DNA of 64,000 nucleotides from Bidens hawaiensis. Its lineage: Eukaryota > Streptophyta > Magnoliopsida > Asterales > Asteraceae. Of the stretch, positions 20,992 to 33,784 are shown piece after piece. The stretch lies in assembly GCA_021521415.1 (NCBI GenBank), contig JAIQDT010000059.1, positions 868,001 through 932,000 of the forward strand. The letters are read 5' to 3'. A model generated the notes under the pieces. It did no database searches. It was not told the DNA's origin and worked only from the letters and a program-made list of their open reading frames with translations. The position numbers and the translations under genes are program-made. Positions within the stretch are counted from its first letter, which is position 1. Each line of letters starts with the position of its first letter.

Positions 20992-23897
20992 GAACAGTCC
21001 ATGAGTAGCAACGATTTATGGTATATGGACAGTGGATTTTCAAGGCACATGACATGTGACAAGTGTGCATTGATTAATTATGTGAAGAAATATGAGGGAC
21101 CAGTTGCATTTGGGAGTGATGAAAATGGAGGAAAAATTGTTGGAAAGGGAACACTCACAAATGGCAAATTATCCTTTGAGAATGTTCTACATGTCGAAGG
21201 ACTACAGTACAATTTGCTGAGCATTTCTCAAGTGTGTGACAAGGGATACAAGGTTGCATTCAATGATGAACATTGCCTGATTTTGAAGCCAGAGTTTGTG
21301 ATTCCAACCGAAATGATTATGATGATGGCTCCAAGAAATGGCAACCTCTATGAACTGAGAATGAATACTGCAACTTCAAGAGGTGGTTCATGCTTTGTAT
21401 CAAAGGCAACTGAGAATAAAACTGTGCTATGGCATAGGAAGATGTGTCATGTAAATTTGAAGAACATGAACAAATTAGTGAAAGGTGAACATGTTGTTGG
21501 CCTTCCCACAAGAGAGTTCAAGCTAGAAGAAAAATGCACATCTTGCCTAAAAGGAAAACAACACAAATCCTCACACAAGAGTAAATTGATAAACACAATA
21601 GATGAGGTATTGGAATTACTTCACATGGACTTGTTTGGTCTAGTGAGTGTTCCAAGTGTTGGAAAGAAGAGATACTGTCTAGTGATAACTGATGATTTTT
21701 CAAGATTCACTTGGGGTATATTTCATGAGCAACTAGGATGAAACCCCAAACCTGATCAAAACTTATGTACTCAAGATGGAAAATCAACTTGACAGGAAAG
21801 TGAAGGTAATTAGAAGTGACAATGGGTCATAATTCAAGAATGAAACGATGAGTGAATTCTGCACTTCTAAGGGTATTTTCTAGCAGTACAGTGCTCCTAG
21901 AACCCCTGAACAAAATGGTGTTGCAGAAAGAAGAAATAGAACTTTAATTGAAGCTGTAAAAACCATGATTGCTGATGCTATCCTTTCTGTTACCTTCTGG
22001 GTAGAAGCAATAAATACTGCATGTTATGTGCAGAACAGGGTTCTACTTAACAAGGCTCAAAACAAGACCCCATATGAAATTCTCTACCAGAGAAAGCCTT
22101 ATGTGAAGTTCTTGAAGCCTTTTGGATGTAAATGCTCACTATTGAACACAAAGGACTACTTGAACAAATTCCAGTCCAAATCACTGGAATGCTTCTTTGT
22201 GGGCTATTCATCTCATTCAAAAGCTTATAGAGTGTATGTGAAAGAGCACATGGTGGTCATTGAATCATCTGACATAATCTTCAATGAAAACCAGTTCAAC
22301 AATTCTGAGGGTCCAAAATGGCTATTTGATCTTGAGAAAATGATCAAATCATTTAAAATCTATAGTGAAGACTTGGATGATAGTATGTACAGAACCAGCT
22401 TTGAAGAAAAAGAAAAAGCAAAACAAGTTGATCTGGATAAACTATGGACCTCAGTTGCTCCTGAAGCAAATGGTTTTGACTTTGGTAGAAACATCCAAGA
22501 AGAAGATGTAGTAGAGAGAGTTGGACAAGAGGCTGCAGTTGAAATCTCAAATGAAGGTCCAAGTGTTATTGAAAGTAAGCCCATCCAAAGTCAACAACCC
22601 TCTCAGACTGAAGAAATGTCTCAGTTGCAGACCCTGTTTGACTCATTGCAGCTAGGAGGAAATGAGGCATCTACATCAAAACTCAATGATGTTCAAAACT
22701 CTACTGAAAATCAAGACAGATCTGAAGATGAATCTGCTGAGATGAATATGTCAAATCTAGAAGCAGAACTGTTTGTATCACCAGTTGTTCAAACTACCAC
22801 TGTAGAAAGATATCACCCTGCAGAGAACATAATTGGAGATCTACATGAAAGAGTTACCAGAAGTGCATCTGAAAGAGCAAATATCTGCCTGTATGCCTGT
22901 TTTCTATCCCAAATTGAACCAAAGAATATCAATCAAGCTTTAAAGGACAACAACTGGCAGGAGGAATTAGCTCAGTTCAGAGACTTACATGTGTGGGACT
23001 TAGTGGACAAGCCTAGAGGCGAGTATGCAGTTGGTACAAAATGGGTCTTTAGAAACAAGAAGGATGAAAGGGGGATAGTGATTAAGAACAAAGCTAGATT
23101 GGTGGCTCTAGGGTGTCTACAAGAAGAAGGAGTAGATTTTGAAGAGGTATTTGCTCCTGTTGCAAGACTAGAGGCTATCAGGATTTTTCTAGCATATGCA
23201 GCATCAATGAACATTAAAGTCTATTAGCTTGATGTAAAATCTGCATTTCTGAATGGAAAGATAGATGAATAAGTTTAATGTTACTTAACCTCCTGGATTT
23301 GAAGATCCAATTCATCCAAACAAAGTCCAAGGTGTCACATATGCTAGCAGTGAAAAGAATATTCAAATACCTGAAAGGAAAACCAGACTTGGGAATTTGG
23401 TATCCAAAGAACTCTTCCTTTAAATTGATGGCTTATACTGACAGTGAATATGATGGTTGCAACATGAATCGAAAATCAACTTCAGGAGGATGTCAGTTTC
23501 TTAGGAACAGACTCGTGTCATGGAAATGCAAGAAACAAACCACAGTGTCAATCTCTACTGCTGAAGCAGAGTGCATTGCTGCATCTGCCTGCTGTGCACA
23601 GGTTCTGTGGATTGAAAACCAACTGCTGGATTATGGTATGAATTTCTTACTCACACCTATTTTAATTGATAATACTGCTGTTATGTTCATTGTTAAGAAT
23701 CCAGTCCAACATTCTAAGACTAAGCACATTGAAATTAGACATCATTTCATTAGGGATTGTCAGGAAACAGGGCTTATAGAAATGAAAAGGGTAGACACAT
23801 CTGATAATTTGGCTGATTTGTTCACCAAACCATTAGATAAAACCAGGTTTCACTTTATGTTAAAATGCCTAGGAATGATTAATGCTGATGAGGTTTA
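20992..23897 (+). pseudogene. pol: Copia-A Pol (PR-INT-RT-RH) with internal RT deletion
   Basis: The frame opens after CAG at 20991. Protease active site is MDSGFSRHMT (about 21027). The integrase zinc region has WHRKMCH and CTSCLKGKQHKSSHKS. Catalytic residues appear in LLHMDLFG, RSDNGS and [16 protein letters not shown] starts at [12 protein letters not shown] and runs to VY-stop-LDVKSAFLNG, then PPGFEDPIHP-like codons jump straight to the RNase H lead-in HMLAVKRIFKYLKGKPDLG. About 550 bp including the YVDD box is missing compared with Copia-B. RNase H follows (AYTDSEYDGC, STAEAECIAAS) to the end LFTKPLDKTRFHFMLKCLGM. Stops and a frameshift near 21735 also break it, so the enzyme cannot be functional. 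Confidence 0.9.
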
Positions 23898-26074
23898 ATT
23901 TAGGATGTGTGCTTAAGTGAGGTGCTTACTGATGATCTATGTTACTCACTTTGAATGTTTGCATGATAAAATTGCTATGCTTGAATGATTACTCAAATTG
24001 CATGAATCATGTTTGTGACTGTTCTTGTGTGGAATTTCTGTTAACCTTGAGAATTACAGCTGTTAGTACTTTGATCTGTGCTTGCATGATAAATTTTTAT
24101 GATTCTAAGTACTTCGAGCATGAATTTGTGCTTGATGATGTGCTTATTTCTCTTCGAGCACAAGCATAGGCTTCTGAAAGACTATTCTAAGTCACTTGAG
24201 CACAAATGTCATTGCTCAACTGCTCGAGCAAAGAATGCAGTCTTGAAAACTTTTGCAAGTGTTTCGAGCATGCTTCTATGAAAGATGGGTGTTTAATGCT
24301 TTTAGAGCACAAATAATCCATACTTGGAAGTTCAGGATAACTTATTCCTTGCAACTTACTGCTCGAGCACAAAGTTAAGTCTCTCGAGCACAATCATTCA
24401 ATTGATTCACTTCTAAGGTTGCTCGATAGATTTTTGAGCATGCTCGATGAAGTTCTGAGCATGCTCGACAGACTTAAGTGATACTTTGTTGTTTCTATGT
24501 TATCTGAAAGTCTGTGTTTTGATTCTGTGAAAGTGTGTGCTTAATTTCAAATGCTTAAATGACAACACCATCTTTAAAGTCAGTGTTCTTAAATTGAATT
24601 TTCAGAGGAAAATGAATTTTAAAATGGTAAAGAGTTTTTGATTAGGCAACATGGTTTTGGTGATCATACAAGAGAGATGATAACATTATCCAGGTTCCTA
24701 ATCAGGAGTGAAAATTTTTTTCAAGTGGAGATTGAATCCAACTAATTTGGGAAATGATAGTATATTGTCTAATCTCCTAACTCATGGATTATAGGCTTAT
24801 AAGATTTCTGTTCAGTAAACTGACAATTTGTGTAGCCTCTTCTCATGAGTGTAGTGATCTATATGATACAAATACTATAATCATGCTAAGTTTGATGTGG
24901 TGATTCATTTGAAAACTAAGGTATGTTTCCTTGCACATCTTTCCGAATGATAGGCAGAAAGGCAATTATCCAATCATACACGAGCTTGTTGATGTTTTGG
25001 TCTACCAAAAACAGTTTATCAAATTATGAGCAGCTACTATATAGCTATATATATATATTTGAAAGTTTATAAACAGAAAATGAAGCAAATGGAAAAGCTT
25101 GAAAAAGAAAATTAAATATGCTTCACAATCATTAATGATAAATAAATATATTATAACCTTAAGGGGCACTAACAGAACTACAAGAGTGGGGCATTCACAT
25201 AAGTCCTAAACACTCTGAATGAAAGGCATGTAAGTCCGGATGGATTGTAAGTCCAACGTTCAACCTTATGGTTTGATATCTATGTATCTTATTACTAAAT
25301 AAACTGCTCGGACCAAAAAAAATTATTATTGACCAACGCATCAGGGGGTCGAAGTCAATTCGGGGTGATTCGGAGAAAGCTAAATAAGCTTTGAGAAGAG
25401 ATAAGGAACAACTAAAGTCTAAAATGTGACCATTCTTACTCAAGCAACTAATTGAACCTTAAGAATATCACAAAAAGTCATAAGAATCATGCTAAGAGCA
25501 TACACCTAGTGTCAGCCTGACTTAAGTCATAATACGGCTGACAATGAAGTGGTGTGACAGCTATTGGACAATCTGATCCCATGTTGAGATCTTTCCAATT
25601 AATTGACATAACGTTTTGAACTGGATTTTGATCTCTTGTTCACCTCAAACCCAAGCTTGAGCAAACGGAATGATTTCATTAACTTGTAATCTTAATTATT
25701 GCAAAGTTTGAGTGTGATCTTTGTCTTAACTTCTAGGCAAATGATATTGAATTCACCAATGTTATCTGTGTTTGTTCTAAGTATTTTCGAGTATGATCTA
25801 GGAATTAGACTGTACTTCGAGCTTGCGTTTGATGTGTTTTGTTATCTTTGATATACGAGCACGAAGATATACTTTGTTATTTTACTAAGTATCTTCGAGC
25901 ATGATTGCATGAGTAAGTATGATTTCAGGTCTACGAGCACGAGAACTGAATGATAGGAAACATTTTAGTGTTTCGAGCAAGGTCTGTGCAAGGTGTCTTA
26001 GAGAGATGATTAAGTTTCGTACACACTATGGTACCAGATTTTTGTCTTAGAGAGATGATTGAGTTTCCGCGAGC
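23898..26074 (+). other. Copia-A 3' noncoding region
   Basis: No coding signal. CGAGCA words are frequent at 24110-24480 and 25790-26070. Blocks shared with Copia-B and Copia-C lie at about 24747-24835, 24931-24990, 25343-25407 and 25518-25600. The stretch TGTCTTAGAGAGATGATTRAGTTT occurs twice (about 25996 and 26044) just before the Athila junction. Confidence 0.7.
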
Positions 26075-27709
26075 ACGAGCAATTCATGAGGAATCAGGCA
26101 GCGTCGATTAAGAATATCGAGCGGCAGATGGGAGAGATATCCAGTCGATTAAATGAGAGGCCGCAGGGTACGCTGCCGAGTAATACCGAGCAGAACCCGA
26201 GAGGATTCGTGAAGGCTGTGAGGACAAGGAGCGGTGCAGGGGCACGAGATGAGCCCGTGATCCAGCAGAGATCTAGAGAGGAGTAGGTGGATGAGGAGAT
26301 TCAGATGGAGTCTCCGCCGGCCCAGGTGCATCAGAGGATCACCCAAGGAGTTCAGCACAGGCTGAGAAACAGCAGTCACCGAGCGAGCCACCGAGAGTTT
26401 ACAAACACCGATTGCCATACCCCGGGAAAGTCCGTAGAGATAGAGATGAGGAGCAGAACTCCAAATTCGTTGATCTTTTGAAGAAGTTTTACCTCAATAT
26501 CCCATTCCTTGAGGCACTCACTCAGATGCCCAAACATGCGAAGTTCCTTAAGGATATTCTCTCGAACAAGGAGAAGTTAGCTGAGGCCGCTTCCACCCCT
26601 TTGAGTGCTAATTGTTCTGCTATCTTACAGAGGAAGTTACCAGAGAAGAGAGCCGATCCAGGGAGTTTCACAATTCCCTGCACCTTGAGTGATGATACAG
26701 TGGTTCATGCGCTGGCTGATCTTGGTGCCAGTATCAATCTCATGCCGTATTCTGTGTATCGCAAGCTGGGTTTAGGCGAACCGAGGCCTACCAGGATGAG
26801 TATCTAGCTTGCTGATTGTTCCATGAAGTATCCGCGTGGGATTGTTGAGAACATGCTCATTCGTATTGGTAAGTTCATTTTCCCGGTGGACTTCGTTATT
26901 CTTGACATGAATGAGGATGATAATGTTCCACTCATTTTGGGCAGACCTTTTCTGGCCACCGCACATGTGTTGATCGATGTTCGCGATGGCAAACTGATCC
27001 TTCGAGTCGGGGATGAGAACGTCACGTTTGACGTTCGACAGTCATCTAAGCATCCCAAATCGACTGATGACTCCCTATGCTTCATTGATACGATCATGAC
27101 TCATGTGGGGGAGTTTTCCAGTGACCTCGGTGGAGGCCCCGCCTCAGCCACACATATCCTAGATAGGGAGACCTAGATGGTCGCCTTGACTGAACACCCC
27201 CTGATGCTGACATTGAGTCGTCTTCCTTTGATTCTGAGTTATCTACCGGAGATCATCGTGGTCATCAGTTGTTTGAGTTGGAGGAGTTACGAGACCGTAC
27301 TTATGCGCAGTCAGATGGTTATAAGCAGCAGGTGAAGGAACTGCAGGATCGTAAGTTAGAGGGTATTGAGCAGTTTAAGTGTGGGGATATGGTCTTATGG
27401 CATAATTCCCGGTTGAGGTTATTCCCGGGAAAGTTGAGATCCCGTTGGTCAAGTCCTTTTATGATCACTCAGGTCTTCCTGTACGGCACTGTTGAGATAG
27501 AGGATAAAGGCGGGAAGTTTAAGGTGAATGGTCACAGACTGAAGCACTACATTGGAGAGCCGCTGACTGATCAGACGGTCGAGGTATTCTACCTTGACTC
27601 GCTCTATGAGACGTAGACGTGATGGATGCACCACTCGGAATCCTGCCCGAGTTGTAGAGTTTGTACTTATGTTATATGTGTGTGTTATCTGTTTTCTTTA
27701 TTTTGTCAA

Positions 27710-27741
<32 letters not shown>

Positions 27742-27749
27742 TAAAAATT
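26075..27749 (+). pseudogene. Captured Athila (Ty3/gypsy) fragment: gag end, protease, integrase C-terminus
   Basis: The fragment opens with the end of Athila Gag (FMRNQAASIKNIERQMGEIS, then VKAVRTRSG). It continues through RLPYPGKVRRD, FLEALTQMPKHAKFLKDILS and KLPEKRADPGSFTIPC to the aspartic protease motif ALADLGASINLMPYSVY, with GLGEPRPTRMSI, and later LILGRPFLATAHVLIDV. Soon after the protease the sequence switches to the integrase C-terminus (LFELEELRDRTYAQ, LRLFPGKLRSRW, KFKVNGHRLKHYIGE). RT, RNase H and the integrase core, several kb in a normal Athila element, are absent. Stops interrupt it at 26284, 26804 and 27174. An AAATAAAAATA-rich tract (27709-27749) joins it to the truncated Copia-A LTR. 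It sits between the LTRs of a copia element, in its sense orientation. Confidence 0.85.
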
Positions 27750-28271
27750 TATATTCCAAGTAAAGTCTGCTCGAGGACATTCACCGAGCACACCTAGTAT
27801 AGGAAGTTTGCTCGAGCAAGGTATGTACCTTGCTCGAGGACTGTAACACTTGTATTAGTTTATCTTTCATTATGTAATGACTAGGACTTATAGAAGGAAT
27901 GTCAGAGTCTATAAATAGACGTCCTAGGGTACCTTTAGGGTACGGATTTCGAGACAGAGGCTGGCACGCACTGATTACGAAAACATTCCATTTTGTTCAT
28001 CGTACACGAGCCGGCGCCGTCACACAAAACCCTAGACATTCCATTCACTGTTCCATTGACGTATCATTAAATATAGTGAATCTTTGTCTCTGAATAAGCC
28101 TTTACTGATTATCATTTAGTGTTTTGTGTTTGATATCTGCTCACAATCCTTCATTCTCAATCATTGGATATCCTGATTCCGTCGGGATATTCAATCGGTC
28201 TTTTGAGTATTTGAGTCGGTGTGTTCTTGACAAACCTTTGCTAAGGTTTCACCCGACTGACGTTCCTGACA
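27750..28271 (+). repeat. Copia-A 3' LTR, 5'-truncated
   Basis: It matches 17127-17648 of the 5' LTR, so the first 520 bp are missing and replaced by the A-rich end of the Athila fragment. It keeps the TATA box TCTATAAATAG (27908-27918). It ends CCTGACA followed by the target duplication CATAT. Confidence 0.9.
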
Positions 28272-30725
28272 CATATTCTAATTTCTAGATTTCAATCCTT
28301 GGACGAAAATGTTTTAATAAAAGGGTTTCAAGTTTTGTCCAAGTCATGTGGATAATTGTCTTTTGTTCCCGAATTCGTACAAGCGTATTCTACCACATAA
28401 GGACGTGGCCAAGAAATGTAATAGTACATAATTAACACTACAATTTAATGGGAAACTATTGGTATGGATAACAAACATTATTATCTCGATCCATTTTACT
28501 AACTCATTTGATTCTTTAGTACCACCAGAATTTACATGTCTACACGACTTAAATCGTTTAAATAAGTATTCCCGTTGTGAAGGATCACGGTTGTTACGAC
28601 TAGTATTCATGTTCGGTAAAAGATTTTTGTTGCCAACGGCATCTAGTGGGGGAAACTATTGTTATTGGCAGTATCACCAGTGTTCAGTGGGAGAGTATTA
28701 TTTGTGACAATGTTCGTATTTATCAAGAAAATAACATTTGTACCTGTATTGGTATTGGGCGGCGAAATAATATTTGCGGCCGTATTAGTGTTTGGCATTT
28801 GATTTGTTTTCATTATCGTATTAATGCCGGCAGCGAATCGTGCTGCGATTGTCAGAGTTACCAACTGCAGTTGCCGAACAATCATTTCGGCCACAATTGC
28901 CTCAAATCACATGTGTGTTTTATTCGGGGCCATCATATAATGATAAACGACTATACTTCACTTAATAGTAATTCCCCCTATACCCGTCACGCAGGGAATT
29001 ACATTAGCTAATACTCAAGTATTTCAAATAGCACATAGTATCTCACACATCAAATCCTGTATCCATATACTAAGGTTAGTACGTAGATTTAGCCTAATAA
29101 GGCCATTGTTTGCATGTATATATCGAAAGTCGTTACCCGGTGACAAGAAATTTTAACCCGGTAAGGGTCAATGTTTGGATTATTAGATCCAAATCGTCTT
29201 CCATATCAGCATAGCACACTACCAAATGCTTTCATGTGGTATCGAAACTATACACAACAATGTCATACTATCCTTTTCTATCCGAGAACACATTACAACA
29301 ATCACGAATAGTTCACAACTTGTACAACAATTATTCAGATGTAATCCCACCATTGGGTAACTGTTTTATCATATCTCTCTCGTAAGTAGACATTTGTTCG
29401 TTATGAGTTTAAACAGTATGTTGTAGTTGGGAGACATTTGTATATTCCTCTTGACCTTTGGATGTTATTAAATATAATTAGAAAATATTCTTTCACCGGA
29501 TTAGTCAGTACCCGCAAGTATCCTGAGTCTACCACAAATGATGATTTATTAGTTGGGAGTAAGTATGTTCTCTACAAGCCAAGACACGTCATTGGTCCGC
29601 AAGCGTGGGGTCTCTCTTCTATGCTAAATCAATCGGAGTGGCAACAATATAGGAGTGGTTAGAGATACTCGTACACAGGTGTTTTGATAAGTTTATTAGT
29701 TAAGGAGGGTTAATCAAGGTCGGTGATACTAGTGAGAAATAAAGGAATTATTATTTTTATAGTTGGTGTATGATATATGTAGGGGGTCACGGTTTGTTAT
29801 ATTATTGAAAATTCAATAAGATAATTATTATATTTATAATTTGATAAACCATATACTTTACTAGGTATTTTCTTAGAAGTAGTGCTTATTTTTAGACAAC
29901 GGAAGTGGAAAGATGACTAGAAAATAGTTCAGTTTACTATTAGAATCTGGTATATGAGATAAAGATTAGGCCCGAATCGAGAAGTGTCGAGTTCCCTTGA
30001 GATGGACGTACGTATATCATACCTTCCACGGTTCCTTTTTGGGCCTTATATTTACGCTCAGTCTGTGAATCAAACATACAATGAAGTTTAGTTTGGACTC
30101 ACTAGAACGTCCTCGCATTCCCATTTACAAGCAACATCAGTTCTTTACCCGATATGAGGCTACCAATTTCGACACCTTTCGGTTCCATGATTTGTTATAA
30201 AAATAATATTTTTCAATAGTAGGAATTAGAGTAGAGAATATTATTACTTAAGGCCAAATATTTTATTTGTTATGGTCAGCTACAATATTAATTAGGATAA
30301 AATATAATATTATTTTTAATAAAATACCATTTTAAATTAATATTGATTATAATCGAATATAATATTCGTTACACGGAAACTTAGTATTATTGACAGTACA
30401 GTACGTACACGTATTCGTACACCTTGTTCCAAATAAGCACGTATACATGTTATATATATATATATACATATACATACTCAGTATTACTCTTTAAACACAT
30501 ATGTTGCCATTTTTACCTACCCGTACGTTCCGCGACTTCTGCCCCCGAATTCCCTCGTACAAGCAAGTCTGTTATTATGTTCCAAACCACAATAACTTAC
30601 TTGCCCTACAAGTTCATCCCGGCATCCATCAGTATATAATATTAAATTATTATTTATTTTTCTAGTGTTAATCGAGCCTACGGTTATATTTTAGGTATCC
30701 TAAGGGACAACCTAATCCTTTATAA
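28272..30725 (-). pseudogene. Tekay-like gag remnant and leader
   Basis: The minus-strand frame at 28344-28610 reads YLFKRFKSCR, GGTKESNELVKWIE, LNCSVNYVLLHFL. This is the chromovirus Gag core pattern (FxxCxPxxFxGTEGxxxLxxWxExxE...). Gag makes the particle shell. Frames further right (28643-28894) read as Asn/Thr-rich low complexity, as in a Gag N-terminal tail. The segment from about 29000 to 30725 is the leader between PBS and gag; no coding is seen there. It includes an AT-rich stretch (30200-30370) and a short (TA)n near 30450. Frames are stopped throughout. Copia-A inserted at 28272 separates this from the pol remnant. Confidence 0.65.
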
Positions 30726-30743
30726 CCAATGGCTCTAATACCA
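30726..30743 (-). other. Primer binding site of the Tekay-like element
   Basis: The minus strand reads TGGTATTAGAGCCATTGG, one substitution from the iMet primer site TGGTATCAGAGCC. Five bases separate it from the LTR edge at 30749. It fixes the element's orientation. Confidence 0.88.
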
Positions 30744-30748
30744 ACTTC

Positions 30749-33700
30749 TGTCACACCTCGACTAGCACAATGCGGAAGCGTAAAACGGGAATGTAACAGA
30801 CACCTCTGGTATCAACCACATTGTTTATAAAGAACAATACAAACTAGTTTACAATATTTACATCGATCTAACTTTGTTTACAACTAGGTGATACAAACTA
30901 AATCCAGCCCATTAAGCGACTTTACATCTTACTAGCAAACTTGCATCAATTCACCCAGCATTGATCGCAAGTCAAACACGTAGCACATTGACTTTCTAAT
31001 CCAGTACCTGAAAAACATGTTAAAACGGGTCAACTACAAATAGTTGGTGAGTTTCATGAGTTTCAAGAAAATCAGTTGAGCGTACAACAATCACAGTTGT
31101 AAATACGCGAGTATGTATGTATGTACGTTCACAAGTACGTTTGTTTGTATGTTTATGATGTAATTATGCTAAGCTACAGTGAAGCCTTGACTGTCTGTGC
31201 TGCATGCATCTATTTCCTACACTCAATCAACCACTGTGGCTCCCCTTCCGCCCACAACATGCCCTGGTAGCTATGTCTAACACTACATAGCCTGTTTGTA
31301 TAAGTATGGTCATGTGCAAACGACGCTATGTGACACGGAAACCAGGCCAATTCCGTTTGGGTTTGTCAAACCAATAGTACTATTCACAAGGCACCGGCTC
31401 GAAGTTAATCACTGTGTTAGTGGGGACTTTCATGTGTTAGCACTTATATAATTCCCATCATCAAACAGTTCAGAGTATATATAGATATGTATCAACATGT
31501 TTTTCACCCCTAAAGTTCGTAAAAGCAGTTTAAAAGTGGGGTCATGAAACTCACTGTTTAGTAGATAATCAGTAGCACGTCGGTTCGAGGTTTGTATAAC
31601 TTGCAATCACGGTTTCCTATAATCAATATTATAATAATATTAATATTTTAATATTATTATAATCTCAATACTAAACTAGGCTGTATAACTAATCTGGGTA
31701 TAGCTGGAACGCCCAGAAAGTGGCAATAGGCTTAGGTTGTGATGTTGTTCAATGTCTGATACTTAAAACCGAACTTGGCTTATATTCCCGTTTTCCCAGC
31801 TGGACCAAGTTGTTCGTTTACGCGTTCAGAAAACAGTTATGGGAAAATAAGCTTGGGTAAATGTATTGGTTAATAAAATGATTAAGTTATAAAGAAGGAT
31901 CACATACTGGGGTCCCGGATTAGCCACGGGGCCCGTTTCCGCTTATTCAGTTTGATTTAAGAAGAAACGCACACAATCCACCCGGATTGTCCAGGTTTCT
32001 CATACAAAAGTTCATTTTTACTTAATTAGTCCAAAAATATGATTTTTGATCACTCTTGGTGTTTTGATATTCCCGCAGGTTCGTTAATCGCGAACTTGCC
32101 GGTTTTTATGAAAATTAAATTTGTTTAATCTTTAAATTAGCATAATTAATTGACCGTTAATCATTAAATTATGAAAATTTAGCCACTTATCAATTAAAAT
32201 ATGTATATTTTAATAAAAATATTTTTGTTATTATTTACTGATTTATTAATTTATAAAAATTTATTTTATCAACTATATTTCGCCTGAAAATCGTCCGTTT
32301 ATCCCAAACAATTTCCAAAAATTCTACAAAAATTCCTAAATACTCAAATTATGTCCCAAAACAACCTGTATCAATTCCAAAATGTAAAAAGCTTGTGCAA
32401 TATTCTTTTCGGCCCAAATTCGGCTATAAAAATTCACACGAACATATATACACAAAACACCTTTAGAATTCTCCAAATGATCCTAAAATTCATATGTGAT
32501 CAAAATATATCAAATCTGAGTTCCCAGAAAAAGTTCATAATTTTCAAAGTAATTTGGCTATTTTTCCCAAATAAACGTCCCAATTCGGTAATAAATTCAC
32601 CAAATATTCTCAGATGGTCGAAAAATTACCAAATTTGAACAGGGACTTAATGACATGGTCCCTGATGTCCCTGAAAAATTTCAAGGCCTAATAATATGCC
32701 TATCAAAACTTTAACCTAATCAGCCCGTAAGCGAGTGTATCGGCATTACCTTTGCGGTTTTGGTTCGTTTCCGCCTTTCTAATCAACTTTTCAAGATCTT
32801 GTGCTCCTATGTAGGCTAGATACAAGTCCTATATCACAAACCAAGAAATTTGTCATCAACATAACAGCCCTTAACTTAGGGTTTCAGCTAGTGCACAAAA
32901 ATGAACTTTTGAACCATAAAAACGCCGTTTCAACCCTTTAATCCGTGTTTACGGACAAAAAAACTATTAAACCAGGTTCCTCACCATTTTTATGATCAAA
33001 AAATGTTTATGGACCATTTTTAGGGTTTTTACACGGTTAGAAATGATTTTTGGCAATCAAACTATGTTTATATGGTATTAATCAAGTTTAAACGAGCCGA
33101 AAATCGATTATTTATGACATGTTTACCTAGTTTCTTGCTGGTTTTTGAGGGAGAGCAGCTTGTGTCCAGAATTTTCTTTAAAGGGATGTTACAAAAATAT
33201 CTTGGAATTGTTTTATATTTAAAGAAAACCAAGGGTGTGGTCCATAGGCCCCCCTCTTGCTCTTTTGTCTCGTTTTTCATGCCCTTACGTGAAATCCCAA
33301 CCCCAAATTTATTTCGGGTTTGGTTTTTGGCGCTAAATACTTATCGGGTGCGACAAACAGCGCGAAAACGAGTGTTTTTCGGCTAGTTTTGTGTAAATTT
33401 ATAAAAACATACTATATATTTGTAAAAATCAAAAATATTTTCATGGATCACTTAAAACATTTCAAATAAGTGTTTGGTAAGTCTTTTTCGGCTTAACGGA
33501 TGATACAATGCTTGGTTTGTAGCTATCTTTCGTGTTTAAATTTATAGCGGGTAGTTAAACGAGCATGTTTTCGTTTAACTTGTTTGCTATCGAACTAAGG
33601 CCATATTACTAATATTTTAGCTTGTATTAAACGTATATCACTTATAGATGGCCCCCCGGGATATCTGGGTCATAACCCGACCCGTTCGGTTAATCGTTCG

Positions 33701-33779
33701 TTTGTTACGCAAAAAGCATTTATTTACTTAATCGATAAATACGTACTGAGGTATATCCGGTTTTGTCACGAATGTCACA
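30749..33779 (-). repeat. 5' LTR of the Tekay-like element
   Basis: It aligns with 9627-12676 over its full length. It starts TGTCACACCTCG and ends GAATGTCACA, followed by the TSD copy TGCAG at 33780-33784. Confidence 0.92.
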
Positions 33780-33784
33780 TGCAG

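Larger units (their letters stand above)
16607..28271 (+). mobile_element. Copia-A: Sirevirus-like Ty1/copia element, rearranged
   Basis: The 5' LTR begins TGTTGGGTCGG at 16607 and the right end is ...CCTGACA at 28271. The target duplication CATAT lies at 16602-16606 and 28272-28276. Order: LTR, iMet PBS, gag, pol (PR-INT-RT-RH), long 3' noncoding region, Athila-derived fragment, truncated 3' LTR. The PR-INT-RT order defines Ty1/copia. The long gag with a second zinc knuckle, the [15 protein letters not shown] motif upstream of RT and the long 3' region fit the SIRE/Sirevirus lineage. It inserted into the coding region of the Tekay-like element. By eye the 522 shared LTR bases differ at about 13 positions plus two indels, so it is much older than Copia-C. 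Confidence 0.88.
9627..33779 (-). mobile_element. Tekay/Del-like Ty3/gypsy element, complete but decayed and split
   Basis: The element is bounded by 3.05-kb and 3.03-kb LTRs with TG...CA ends. The 5-bp target duplication TGCAG lies at 9622-9626 and 33780-33784. On the minus strand the primer site is TGGTATTAGAGCC (30743 downwards, close to the iMet type) and the PPT is AACAGGGGGAGAA (12677-12690). RT remnants read on the same strand. Long LTRs, an iMet-type PBS and gypsy RT fit the chromovirus Tekay/Del lineage. A chromodomain was not located by eye. Without Copia-A (16607-28271) the native size is about 12.5 kb. It inserted into the Tat antisense ORF. Confidence 0.88.

Noticed and set aside
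28344..28707. Plus-strand ORFs at 28459-29011 as genes
   Set aside because: They are antisense to the Tekay-like gag remnant, whose minus-strand frame shows the recognisable Gag pattern.
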